DNA from: Gentiana macrophylla
Lineage: Eukaryota; Streptophyta; Magnoliopsida; Gentianales; Gentianaceae
Reading direction: 5' to 3'
DNA length: 64,000 nt
Assembly: GCA_026214975.1 (NCBI GenBank)
Contig: CM047810.1
Location: 3,534,001-3,598,000 of the forward strand
In this document: in pieces, positions 44,713 through 57,118 of the stretch
Numbering within the stretch: the first letter of the stretch is position 1
Layout: each line of letters starts with the position of its first letter
The notes under the pieces: generated by a model
Told to the model about the DNA's origin: nothing
Seen by the model: only the letters and a program-made list of their open reading frames with translations
Database searches by the model: none
Program-made: the position numbers and the translations under genes

Positions 44713-47700
44713 CTAATCCTCCATATAATCCGGATTCTCCTTCAGAATGACAAAACCCTCGAGTATGGGCGTAAAGGGGAATATACTTCTCCGTTGCTAA
44801 TTCTGCTCTATCTCCGGCTGCCAGGAGGACCGTGTCGTGTGTGTCTGGAACCCGGTAATCGTCTTGGTCGCCCTGCTTGACCGACCACATCCACGGCCTG
44901 GCCCACACGAACAGGCACCGCTAGTGGCTTCAGGTTTTCGTCTACTGTCATCAGCATTCTTGGCTGTGTACACACATACAAAGAGGAGGATATTATGCAC
45001 TTCATCAACGTTGTTGTTCCAGCTATTTAATCATGTAATATTAACCAAAAGAGAATGCTTAAATACACTTTCAGTCCCCAATTTTTCTTCATTTTCTCAA
45101 AACTAGCCCATATCTTTCTTTATATTGACATTTTTTATCACCTAATAACTATTCTTTTTTATTATACTTTTAATAGAAGCATAGCATCCCTGATGCATGT
45201 GCCCTGATCACATTACTATTGGTTGAGAAATAATTATACTTTTGGCCCCTTGTATTTTTTTTGGTCGTCTAAAAAAAAACCTCCTTTTTTCAATGACATT
45301 TTTAGTCCCCCAACTATATACTTTTGTTACACTTTTTGGACACTTAACGGATCCAACGTAGGGTCAAACGTTGAGTGTCCTTCAAGTATACTTATGGGAC
45401 AAAAAATATCATATATGAAAGATAGATGTTAGTTTTGAGGATATGAAGAAAAATAAAGGGCCAAAAGTGTAATATTCCAAAATAAAAACACAAAATTACC
45501 TGCATTGCCAAAACAAGGAAATATAGAACATAGTGGTATTTTCCGAGGATGATAGCTTTCATGTCAAGACTTGAATGCACCATTATTATTAGTCCAGCTA
45601 GCGCGGTCCTGCAAAACGGGAGAGAGAAGGTTATGAAAATAGGATTGGGATCTTCAAATGAACCATACCCAACTACTTACTAGGGTAACACAGCACCACG
45701 ACACCACACAGAAAACCGATTTTCAAAAAGTCGATGGTGACAATCAACTTATTTGAAATTCAATTATAATTTCTATATTATTCGACTTTAAAAAAGTTGA
45801 TTGTGCCAGATAGATGTGGTGCCCTAGTAAGTTGATTGTGGTGGTGCCCCTTTAAAGGGTGATCCCAAAAGGAACCTAACATGAGCGTGCTACTTTCTGT
45901 TGATCATAACTTCATTAAAAGTGGTATACTTACGGGGACAGCAAGAAACGCTCAGAATGATAAGGAGAGAGGGACAACAAGCCCTTTCCTAAATGGACAA
46001 GACCTTGTGCAATCCGTACCTGCCACCACCCAAAACAAATTCCATGATTTATAACTAGTTTCATCAACCAGTAATACGTATGCATACAAAGGTTAAAAAC
46101 AATTGACACTAACACAGAAGAGAAGGCTAGCTTCTTTGTAGTAATAACTTGATAGATTCCGAAGCATGCCAGCTATTCTTGCGTTGTTCGTTCCAGCACC
46201 AATCAATCCCAAAGAGATTATGGAAGCCTGCAACATTTTAAACCATGAGCACCGCCCAGTTTTAGCTCGATAACAACAGATGACTAGTGAAAATAAGTTG
46301 CGTAACAAAAAGAATACCATTGCCACTTCGGCGTCTGAATCATGGCTAAGTCGGCTCAAAGTGTCCATGACTGTTACCTACTCAGATAGATGCCCCAAAC
46401 AAAACATACATCAGCATAGACTGTAGAAATTAGTTGCGTATATGTGTAATTCACGAAAGATTACTACTTGCCTTAGGGTTAGATATGCAAAGCAGACCCA
46501 ATGCGAGAGGGACTGCCTTCCTAATATTCTGCTCACCATACTGCAATAGATGCTCCAAAGAGCGGATTGCCATCTCAAGGCCCAGCTCTTCAGCCATTGA
46601 TACCAATGCTATTCCAAGCACAGCAGCACCCTGGTAGGTTTCTCCCTTCTCGAGATGTTGAGCACACTGACCGAGGAACTGTTGGACCTATTTACAATAG
46701 CTTTTTATTACCCCCCATATTGAAGTAATTTTACCAGAATAGTGTCATAAGGCTTTAACTGAAATACCTTAAGTACGTTTCCGGTTCCAGCATAAGCACA
46801 AGAAAGCAGGGTCATCTCACAATGCCTTCTGATTTTTGGATTAAACGTCTTGGCAACTTCCGCTGTTGCCTCTACACTTTCCTGTTACACAACAAGATTT
46901 TAAGTTATGAGAAAAAAGAAGAAAAGAAAAAAACCATGTGCACGCAAAAGCATTAAGTATGAATTCTCTTCCACCTGCTTCCCGAGGTACAAAAGACCAA
47001 GACCAAGGGACATAAGGCGTGTGAGGGGCTCTCCTAATTCTGACTCACTGCGGTCCATTAAAACAATGATAATTGACTGAGCTATATCTTCACTGCAAGA
47101 ACCCACAAATACCAGACCCAATGAAATCGCAGCAAATGCAATAACATCAAGCGGCGCCTTTGAATCGTGAAGTACAGGGACCAATTTATCTCGGACCTGC
47201 CACAATTGTAAATAATGGTAAAATACAACCTCATCATTGTCTAGCTTAAACCGAAAAAATTAAATAGGTCAGCTTCAAATGTATAAACATGCAAACTGGC
47301 AAACATCCCCATCTTCAATGAACTTTACACACCACTCATCAGAGAAAAGTGCAAGAAAATTCACCTGTTCATTCTGCGAACCAGCATATGCAAGCCCTAA
47401 GCCCATGATTGCACCAATTCTAACAAAATGATCTTCCTTGTCAACATATTCACTGAGAAGTGCCAAGGCCTGACGGGCAAAAGATACAATATCTTAGCAA
47501 TAATGGCCTAATTTATATTCTGTATAAAGCAGAACTAAAGGACAAAACAAACTTGAAATTGTTGGTCCAAATGTTTTCATTGTATCAATTACAATAATAT
47601 TCAAAGGACAACTGAAAAGAAAAGCTATACATCAAACTTACAGGATCACATTCATTCTTGATGCCACAAGTTAATATCCCAACTCCTAATAATGCTCCTG

Positions 47701-50700
47701 CGGTGATAGGAATTTCATTGCTGTGGAAATATTTATCAACTTGGGAGAGTCCCGCGTCTACATCCCAAAGGTAGATCATACCCTAAATTTACATAGAAAA
47801 ATTAATATGATCAAACAAACAGATAACTAAATTCACACACAGTACAGCTTCAATAAATGCGCACACACCAGACTTGCAGCAGCGCTGGCCTTTCCATGTT
47901 CCTTATTTTTGTAAAGCCAGTTTGTAGATGAAGTACCACTCGAAGCTTCAGACGGTAGAGTCATCAACTTATCCTGTAATGAGAGCATGGTTTTATCAAC
48001 ACGGTATAAATCACGAACTTGTTGGCGGCTTTATATGCTATGGTATTATGGCATGCTCTTACCCGACAAAATCCAGCATTCACAAATGCATTGACGAAAG
48101 TTGCTGCCAAGTTTTGCCTAGCTGAATCAACAGTTGCCCCAGCACTTGCTCGGCCGTCGAGTAGATGGGCCTATTAAATCCAGATATAAAGATTAACAAC
48201 ACAATACGGGAAGGACTATCAAATATAGCTAATTGTAATAAATAAAACTTGTCATAATTGTGTGACACAAACAACAGACAAGGTAGCAAATAACTAAAGG
48301 CCATGTAATGGAGTTCACAGAAAAAAGAACAAAATGAAACATGGAGGAAGAAGCATCGTAAAAACCTTGTAAATATCCTCAGGAGATTTGGGCTCCATGA
48401 CCTCTACATCACGGGCAAGCATAAGATAACCCTCGCTTAATTTTGTATTGTTGAGAATTTCTTGCAAAGCCTCCCTTTCATCATCCTTTGCTACCATTTC
48501 TTCATCAAGCTCTAACGTTATGCCCTGAATCAAAGAGGAAAGAAAAGATAAGAGGAATATGTTGAATGCAACTATTTCAAACAAGAAAAATCCCAAAAAC
48601 GTTGAGCAAATAAGGGCTATCTTTTGGTTCTATCATCAAAAGCGGCAGTCATGATCTCCCCATTATATTGGCCACATTCATTCCTTAGTGCGTTGAAATG
48701 CAGAGACGGAAACCAGACAATCCAGTAAATATCTCACTTTAATGAAGTTGAATAATAGCACAGCACTTACATGGCGACCAAGGATGTAGCAGCATTGTTT
48801 CTTTAACAGAAGGTCCTCGGAAGAATGAAATATCCGCTTGATATACTGTGCCAGAGGTAGTAGTATTACAAAGTTAGCATTCTATATAAATATATAGGCC
48901 AAGTCAACAGGAGGAGTTCAACAGGTACACAACCAGTTTGAACTCATGCGTGTAGCCTTCCATTCCATGTTAACAAGAGCATAAAGTGCAAAATCATAAA
49001 CCAACCTCAAAATTGTCAAGATGTAATGCGATTTGAAGTGCACGGGTATATTCTTCAAACTTCAAATATATTGTGCATGCAATGTCTAGAACCAAAACAT
49101 CATCAGGCCCAGGAAGATATCTACAAACAACAGCAAGGCGAGTAAGCACACAAGCATGTACTTGAAAAACCAGGAAATGAAGAATAACAGAATCATCTTT
49201 AAGGTAATTATAATATGGACACTACACTGTTGAACCCCAACCCGGTAATTATAAAATGGACACTACATTGTTGAACCCCCCACCCCACCCATAGAAAATC
49301 TAAAAACCTAATCACCACCATGTAAAACCCAAGGTCAAGTAGGTTTTCTTAAATATCATGACAAGACAATATGAAAAGGAGGTATATTAAACTCAACACT
49401 AAAATGACAAGAAATTGAAATTTTCAATTCATGTGCATACTTGGCCGAGCTGGTCAAGTACAAGCAGGTCCTCTTAAAATTTGTCTTATCCGTATGCTCC
49501 ACCAACCGATCAAGATCTTCGACCTATAATAATAATCCAAATAAAACAATCAGAAAGCAACATGTATGGATGACACAAGCTTCTAAAAGATAGACATAAA
49601 ATTAAGTAAACAAAAAAACAAAGCAAATAAGATGTTTAGTACCTCCATCAAGAGATCAACTGCTTCAGGTTCAGCATTGTGCTGTAGTGATACATGAATA
49701 TTAGTCTCTAAGATAAAACAAATGGCATTAAAAATAAACAGATCCAGAATCCATACCTGCATATGGAAAGCCACAATTTGATCTACGAGCACCATTATAT
49801 CATCAATTGGTGCCTCCTCGCTCTGAAACAGATCCAAAGTATATAAAATGCTTACATACACATATTTATGAAATGATTGAAATCATGTGTATGCTTAACA
49901 GAAGCAGGCATCAACGTACTTGCACATAAATTAAACAGGAGAGAAAGATATGCTTTGGAGCCCCAACTTTCAGAAGCTCACACCAAGAGGTCCAAGACTA
50001 AGATGCTTTGGACTTAATGATTTCTAGAAACTTAAATTAAAAGTATAAAGCAAACCAAGATTGCAAAATATAGCTTCTGCCTTAGTCCCAACATGCCCAA
50101 GAAAATGCTTACATACACGTATTTATGAATGCTTAACAGAAGCAGGCATCAACGTACTTGCACATAAATTAAACAGGAGAGAAAGATATGCTTTGGAGCC
50201 CCAACTTTCAGAAGCTCACACCAAGAGGTCCAAGACTAAGATGCTTTGGACTTAATGATTTCTAGAAACTTAAATTAAAAGTAGAAAGCAAACCAAGATT
50301 GCAAAATATAGCTTCTGCCTTAGTCCCAACATGCCCAAGAAAATGTTTCTGATTTACCCCCAAGGACCATTTTTTTATTCAGCCAGCCACCTCAACACTT
50401 ATGCCAAAGTTTATTGAATAAACTTAGATATATATATTTGACACATCTTAAAAGTGTCGATGAACTTATCTGATGTGCTTATCAAGTCACATAAGATAGA
50501 TAAAGAAACCAAACACAGGAGATTGATACACCTTGCTACCACGTATAACATTGCATATCAAATTAGGAAGGTGCTCAAACCTGGCGTTAGGTGTATTCTT
50601 GAGCAATCTCTCCAGCCAAATTCCTAAAGAGAATAAGTCATCAAGACCGGATGGGATAACATAAAATAAAAATCAATGGCATATCTTAAAGCACCATCAA

Positions 50701-52008
50701 CCAGACAAAGCAGCAAAAAAGCATACATGCAAAAGATAAAAGCAAAACATCATGACAGTTTATGATTGCCAAATCATAGTTTTTCAACTACAATTAGAAT
50801 ATAACAGCAAGTCAAGGAAGCCACAAATACAAGAATATACATTTAGGAACTCAGCTCCACTGTGCCAAAATGATAACACTTCACAATAGTAAAAGTTCTG
50901 CCTACCTAACATATTCATGCCCCCATGAACCAATGTCACCATCAGAACCCAACAGCCTGTATTTCAGGCTCTCCTGGAGTAATGGATCATGCAAAAAGAA
51001 GAGTAAGAAGAGTGTGATAGACGCATGCTTTCAAAACCATATTTAACTTGATACAAACTTCACAAAACAATGCAGAATTAGCACATAAAACACTGGGAGG
51101 ATACAAATGGTGGCAGAATGTACCCTTTCGCCCTCTGCAGACATCGTCAAGGCCAAAACAGAAAGTATGTCTGCCAGAAATTTCTGCATGAAGAAAAAAT
51201 GGTCAGTCCGGGTCAAGTAGCAGCAAATAATACAAATAACAGATTATGATTGGGTTAGAACCATTAGCTCTGGGTCTGCCATGTTTTCATAGTACGACTT
51301 CAATGTTCCATAATGCGGCCGCAAGAACTTCAAAGGCTTCGGCACAGATGTCATGGAGCTCGTAGCACTTCTGATTTCCTGTCTGCACAGTATACCTTAA
51401 AGGATTCAAAAACTGAAAGTTTAATTTCTTTATTTCATTGAGGCAGAAACAGTGGATAGACACCATATGTATCCACTCTAATATTCCCTTCCCCTGAGCC
51501 AGCTTGACTTGTAATGTTAATTACTCACTCCAGTTTCAAACTCAAAACACAGCACAAATGCAGTCCATAGTCCCTACCACACTGTATACGTTCTCACAAA
51601 CAGTTACCCCAAGCTAGTAATACCGGCAGTAGCATACGAATACTATACACGTGAAAACTAAAGTTGGAAACAAAAATCAAGAACCTTAATACCTCATGCT
51701 CTCCAAAGCAACCTTTTGGAGACCAGGATCAGGGTCTCCAACTCGTTCCACGTAGAGCTCTAGCTGTTGCTTGAGAGCTTGATCTTCTTCCGACTACGAA
51801 GAAGAAAAAAAAAAAAAACCGCAAAACAACACTTATTCAATACTGATACGCGAAAACCAATTTGCATCCAAATTTTTGCATTATGATTAAAATAAAGTAG
51901 TGAGCTTACAAGATCATCGTCTTTGTTCTCGTCTTTCTTTTTAGGGTCCATTGGAGGAACCTTTACTTCATCTCTGGTGGTGGCTCCACCATCCTGAGCA
52001 GGAGCCAT
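44713..52008 (-). CDS. RPN1: 26S proteasome non-ATPase regulatory subunit 2 (RPN1/PSMD2), frame disrupted as sequenced
   Basis: RPN1 is the large scaffold of the 19S base; its PC-repeat ring docks ubiquitin receptors, shuttle factors and Ubp6. Exons from the start: 51910-52008, 51693-51793, 51262-51382, 51124-51183, 50906-50973, 50581-50623, 49757-49822, 49643-49681, 49441-49523, 49006-49120, 48771-48845, 48366-48524, 48063-48170, 47869-47973, 47642-47782, 47365-47469, 46975-47196, 46768-46881, 46472-46687, 46318-46377, 46114-46227, 45934-46019, 45500-45608, 44713-44963. Phases agree throughout. About 886 residues if repaired, against 891 in Arabidopsis. Landmarks: [54 protein letters not shown]-repeat helices such as [20 protein letters not shown] and [11 protein letters not shown]. 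Faults: TAA at 50587-50589 (codon 162, lysine expected) and three one-base indels in the last exon. Young pseudogene or sequence error; the family assignment is secure. Confidence 0.9.
46470..46471 (-). promoter_or_regulatory. GC splice donor of RPN1 intron 19
   Basis: On the minus strand the exon ends CCTAAG and the intron begins GCAAGT. Apart from the GC it matches the donor consensus perfectly, as is usual for GC-AG introns. The next exon starts in phase at 46377, so no GT alternative is needed. Confidence 0.75.
49849..50345. repeat. Two-copy tandem duplication in RPN1 intron 6
   Basis: Copies run at about 49849-50104 and 50105-50345. Each starts ATGCTTACATACAC and ends AACATGCCCAAGAAA. 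They are nearly identical, except that copy 2 lacks about 17 bases after TATTTATGAA and has a few substitutions. It stays within the intron and touches no exon. Confidence 0.9.
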
Positions 52009-52700
52009 GGCTGCTTAAAACCCTAGAGAAATCCGTAAAATTTGAGAGCGATTACTAGAGATTGTATTCAAAATCCCTTATGAGCTATGATATACTGAAA
52101 TAGTAAAACAAAAGCCCAAATAACAATGCTGATATACATAAACAATGCTACATTGAACGAAGTGTATCTAATCTATACCTCCAACCCCAAAAGCAATTTC
52201 CTACGAGAAGAAACAAAATCCAAATTGATATTCACTAAAAGAGTAAAACTAAGGAGAAAGAGAAATCATACCAAGCTCGTCTGGAAAAAAAAAATTGGAA
52301 AAAAAGACGGAAAATAATAAACCCCCAAGAATAATCAGAAAGAGGAGAAATCTATAGCGAGATGAGAGTATGATCGGAAGGACGATGGGGCGGTAAGGAT
52401 GAAAAAAAAAAACAGTTAACAAGAAAGGTCCCCTCGTCCCCGATTCTATACGAGTGCGAATGGAAGGTTAATCGGGCATCTAGCAGCTCGGGTAAGGATG
52501 AAAAGGTGTGGAAGTTGTGGTAATGGATATATTTGGAGGGACTAGAAATTTTAAAAAGGAAAATAAGAATCGAAATAGGATTAGGAGGGAATTTGAATTC
52601 TTTTGTTTTTTCTTTCCTTTCTTTTGTTTGTGTACCGAGTTTTTTTTTTTTTCCAGAAACGAAAGGCACACATGACGTGTCTCTATTGAGTGTTCGATCC
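52009..52700 (-). promoter_or_regulatory. 5' flank of RPN1
   Basis: On the plus strand AAACCCTA at about 52018-52025 (a telo-box on the non-coding strand) lies 10-17 bases before the ATG. Telo-boxes are common near starts of housekeeping genes. The rest is AT-rich with a poly(T) near 52640. No clear TATA box was assigned. Short frames here show no family. Confidence 0.45.
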
Positions 52701-53203
52701 TAAGCATAGTGTGTCATCAGGCCAATTGTGGCACAATTGGTGAGTTAAGGTCGTATCACGATGATTGTGAGGTTGAACACCTAAAATTTATTATTATCTT
52801 GATCTAAGTCATGATAATACTGAAGGTAATTGTATCGAAAAATCTACTACTATAAAGGGTGATAAAATTATAAAAAAGCCTAGCCAAGACAATGCAATGA
52901 TCAAGTATATCTCTCTTAGTATCGTGGAATGAACTACCTACCAACCTTTCAATGGTGTTCAAATGTGTATTTACGGTGCATTCTAAATTTAGTAGTTTTA
53001 CTCATCTGAGTGAATGAAACTACTCTATGTCTCATCATTGGTCTAAGCGTCCTAGACCTAATGATTCAACATGATTAAGATCTCGAATGCAATGACAATG
53101 TCAAAACCCCCGGATAAGAAATCGAATTCCAATTAAGGTCAATTTTACCTTCCGGTTCTCCTATTCCTTCTCCCACACCTAATATCTCCTTTCGGTCTCA
53201 ACT

Positions 53204-53206
<3 letters not shown>

Positions 53207-53243
<37 letters not shown>
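53207..53243. repeat. (TG)n microsatellite
   Basis: About eighteen TG units, flanked by AACTAAG and CTAGTGC, within LTR-related sequence. Confidence 0.95.
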
Positions 53244-53246
<3 letters not shown>

Positions 53247-54506
53247 AGTGCTAGGAGATCAATCCGACACCAACAAGCAATACAATGCAAATAGGAAAAG
53301 ATAAACAACACATATGAAGCTATGTAATACAAACTAACATTCCCAATCAACTAAAGATTAATAACTATCACAAATACATGATCTTGGCTAGCAAAAGCTT
53401 AGCCTTCCATGGCTATGAAACCACAAATGTCGCTTAGGGGTTTCATAACTATGAAATTAACACTAAAAGTAAGAATAGAAGTTACCAAACCAAGATTGCA
53501 AGAACTTCAATGAAGATAAATGCAAAGCCTTCTCAAGGTTCGTCCATGGAGAAATTATCCCCAAAGAGATAAATGTTCTTCCACAAATTCTCCTTTAAAG
53601 ATTGATAAGTAAAATTTCGCAATTCGGCTCGATCAAATACAATTTATAGAAACTCGAAAAACTTTAGGCAAAACTCACTTTCTAACGGCGGTGGACCGGG
53701 TCGATCGTAGAGTAGTGCGTTGAGTCGAGGTCGATCCACGAGGAGATTGAGTCGAATATAAAACTTGTGTTAAAATCAGAGGACAAAGAGTATATGAACA
53801 TGACAAAAGATCGACTTTTATTATTTCACGGCATAAACAAAGATCTGAATCAAGACTTTTATCCAAAGTAAATTTCATCAAACTAATTATCTACACAATC
53901 AAAACCATATTGAGAGAAAACAAATCGAAATCAGGAAACTCACAATAATGAAGATCAAAACATGCTAGATCAAGACTTTTGAATCCCAAATCAGCAAAAG
54001 ATATCAACCTTTAATTCATACAATGATCTAGAACACGAACTCCACCAAGCTATCGATCGAATATCGTATTCTACTCTATATACAAAAATCTAAACTAAGA
54101 AATTGAAATCACGGAGCCTAGTCCAGAGCTCTAATCCACTATTTAAATGTCAACTGTCATAACAACCATTGAAGCCAATTTGGGTTGAGCACCTAAGCCG
54201 GCCTCGAACTCATTCCAAGCCAATAAAAATCAGAATATATGTTTTCTTAGGTTTAGATGCTCTTAAATAGGCAAAAATCGCGACTTTGACCTAGTTGGGC
54301 CGACCAACTCGGCCCATTTGACTTGTCTTCAGTAAATTAGCAATAAATTTCTGTCTATAGCTCCGATTTGAACGATTCAAGATGCGTTGGAAAGCTCGTT
54401 CAATTCCCTACAGCTTTCATGAAAACGACTTGACCAGAAACTGCCTCCAAGATGGGTCAAAATAAAGATTAATGGACAGGTACGGCGAATCTGATGTTGT
54501 CGGGGC

Positions 54507-54642
54507 CAAACACCAGTTTGCCTAAAAATCCAACTTTCTGTATCAAGTGCTAATCCTATGAACGCCAGTTTGACCTGTCCAAACGCCAGTTTGGACTAAG
54601 CTTGATTCAAACGCCAGTTTGGGTAGGGCAAACGCCAGTTTG
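54507..54642. repeat. Array of five CAAACGCCAGTTTG palindromic motifs
   Basis: Copies start at 54507 (CAAACACCAGTTTG), 54559 (TGAACGCCAGTTTG), 54580, 54608 and 54629 (all CAAACGCCAGTTTG). CAAAC and GTTTG arms pair around GCCA. Spacings are 52, 21, 28 and 21 bases. The sequence between copies is unrelated, so this is an array of sites rather than a simple tandem repeat. It lies in the LTR-type region, upstream in the element's minus-strand sense. Confidence 0.85.
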
Positions 54643-54990
54643 AGGTGATTTCACTCCAAACCTGATTTTCCTCCACTTTCATGCTACCTTCGTGCCACAA
54701 TCATGTTTCTCATTCCAAAACATGATCCTCAAGTCACCTAAGTCCTGCAATACATATACGAACAAACACCATGCATAATTTCACAAGACAAAAGTGCTCG
54801 GAAAAGAGATAAATATCGCTAAAAAGGCGGAATTTACTATTGATATGACAGTTTAACTCCCCGCGCGTATAACTCTCGATATTACTCTCAAACAGGTCTA
54901 GAACTACCCAAAACATGCCAATAAAGTGATAAGCGGGGCTAGATCACATACAAAAGTGCAGTGAAGTTGACTCCCATCAACCACCCTACA

Positions 54991-57110
54991 CTTAGCCTTT
55001 GCTCGTCCTCGAGTAAATTAGGCGTATTAAAAGAGACCAAGGGATCAACTTCACAAACGCGTATAAAAACACTCACATTGCCAAGGTAAAAGATAAGTAA
55101 AACAATGAATGCAAACATCTTGACTCAATCGTTATCAGACAAACGGAATGTGCATGTGTGAAAATTAGCTTCCAAGTCATAGACCAAATCACCGGTTCGG
55201 ATTATAGACGCTTAGCTATCGCGACTACACTAAAGCTCATTTTAATAACATCTCCACTAATCGGGACTAACCAAGGCTAAACACGGTCAAGTAGGACTTG
55301 AAGGGTTATAATGTTAAGCTCGGGACGGGGTTAATCGAAAGGAAAATTTAGGACTGGAGAAAAGAAAATACAAGTGAACATAATCATCGAAAAATCCCTC
55401 GTCATCAAAACTGTGTAAAACCACTAAACTCCTCCACAAAGCACTGAGTAATATCAATAAACAACTCCCGACACTCCAACATCATATATATAATCATAAC
55501 ACTTCTTATTCAACCTCAACTCTTATTCTTTTCTGTTTCCAACTTCTTTTTTTGCAACTCAACTCTTTTCATTTTTTTTTTCAATTTATTCAATTTCTTT
55601 TCTGTTTTTTCTTTTTTTTTTCTTTTTCAAGCCAAACCAACCTCATCAATAAATAACTCGAGCTCCTCTCCTTCATATGTATTAGCTCATATCACTAACT
55701 CCTCTTCGAGACACATACCTCTCACCACCCCACACTTGCGTCAGAAAGTGTGTCTAAAGTAACAACTAAGTACACTCGTAGGGTAATCAAAAAGCGTGAC
55801 CAATAATAAAGCTCGGGGTTAGGGATAATATAGGCTACGTAACCAAGCGGCTAAATGTTGGGACGGTGGTGAGACCATCCTATTCAAGGCTTATAGAGTG
55901 CGAGGTATAATGTTGGAATTTTGGCTCATTTGGCTCAAGTGGTCAAAGAAAGCGCAGGGATTGTCATCCCGTGTTTTAACCAAGGTCAATCCTTTTATTT
56001 TGCCTCAAATTTACAAAATGGGATCTAGGCAGTCGGAGTGTGCTCAATTCTACCATAATCGTTCACTAGATCCTAAGGCCCATGAAATTGAAGCAAAACG
56101 TGCAAAAGAACTTCCGTTTATAAGATAAACCTAGTGTCTTGCTATAAGCATTTACTACTTCGCTAAGTCGTTTACCAAGAGAATGTGAAGTTTAAACATG
56201 CAAACGGACGTTAAAACCTTGGAAAATTTTAAAATCGACTCAAAGCGGACACACAGACCAAGTATTCTCGAATCGGCACATTTAAACATACAACTCAAAC
56301 CAAGCTAAGTCTACCACCCCACACTTTGAATGAAACACTTGTCCTCGGTGTGTGTATGAAAGAGAAAGAAGACTTAGCTTTAGACCCGGCAAAAAGGCGT
56401 GAACGAATCTCGTGACATCTTCTTATAAGCGCATCCCGTATACCTAAAGTCAAATAGACAAAAAACAATGCAAACACATGCACGGGGACGTGGTCCACGT
56501 GCCAAAAGTATGCAATGTGAGATACCTTTGGGATAGAAAATAAAGAAGCCATGCCACATCAGTAGACTCGAAACACAAACAATCACTCAACATGGACCGC
56601 TATAGATGGAAAAATAACCATAAAGGTAAATAACAGAACATCTACGCATATCATATAAAGGCCACAGAGGGTGTGTCTAAGAGGAATTCACGATGAATAC
56701 AGTGAGGAAGTATTTGATTGTGATACATACTTTCACTACTCGACATGGATGTTTTATTCCAACAAGTTCTTTTTTTATATTTTATTTTTTGTGATAACGG
56801 CAGCCTGTTATTCTTCATGTATTTCAATGACAAAGTGGTAACAGTGGCCGGAATTGGAGAACTATTACGCCATACAAAGAAAGAAAATAAGAAAATAGAG
56901 CAAGAAAATTAACACCTAAATTACCTCCAATTTCATAATCCAACTCCAAATAAACAAAGGAACACAAATACTTACCCCAATACAAATCGACATCGGCATA
57001 AAGTACAGAAAAACTCTGCAAGTTGAATAGTCTTACAATCTTGCAATCGATTGTTACCCAGAATAGTTGCTCATGGAGTTTTTTTTTTACACACACGATA
57101 TTTTAAACCC
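54991..57110 (-). mobile_element. Gypsy (Athila-like) 3' non-coding interior, set A
   Basis: Wording such as CTTTGCTCGTCCTCGAGTAAATTAGG (near 54997) and CCACACTTTGAATGAAACACTTGTCCTCGGTG (near 56320) is typical of the stretch between pol and the 3' LTR in Athila-like elements. Both have counterparts at 60285 and 61305. No polyprotein can be read; open frames are short and unrelated. Confidence 0.5.
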
Positions 57111-57118
57111 CTCAAAAA

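Larger units (their letters stand above)
52700..54990 (-). mobile_element. Gypsy (Athila-like) LTR sequence, set A, rearranged
   Basis: 52735-52815 resembles 58250-58380 (GTGAGTTAAGGTCGTAT, GTTGAACACC, TTATTA..TTGATCTAAGTC). 53690-53750 carries another copy of the same LTR end (GGTGGACCGGGTCGATCGTAG, TGAGTCGAGGTCGAT). 54355-54480 matches 59757-59890 (GATTCAAGATGCGTTGGAAAGCTC). So this stretch holds at least two LTR ends of the family seen at 58190-60150. A (TG)n microsatellite lies within. No proteins are readable. Confidence 0.55.

Noticed and set aside
44657..45106. Separate short genes on both strands over the RPN1 C-terminus
   Set aside because: All are pieces of RPN1's last exon read in different frames because of its indels, or their reverse-strand shadows.
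52352..52707. Frames of 75-105 codons upstream of RPN1
   Set aside because: Low-complexity lysine, phenylalanine and serine runs from A- and T-rich leader or promoter DNA; no family resemblance.
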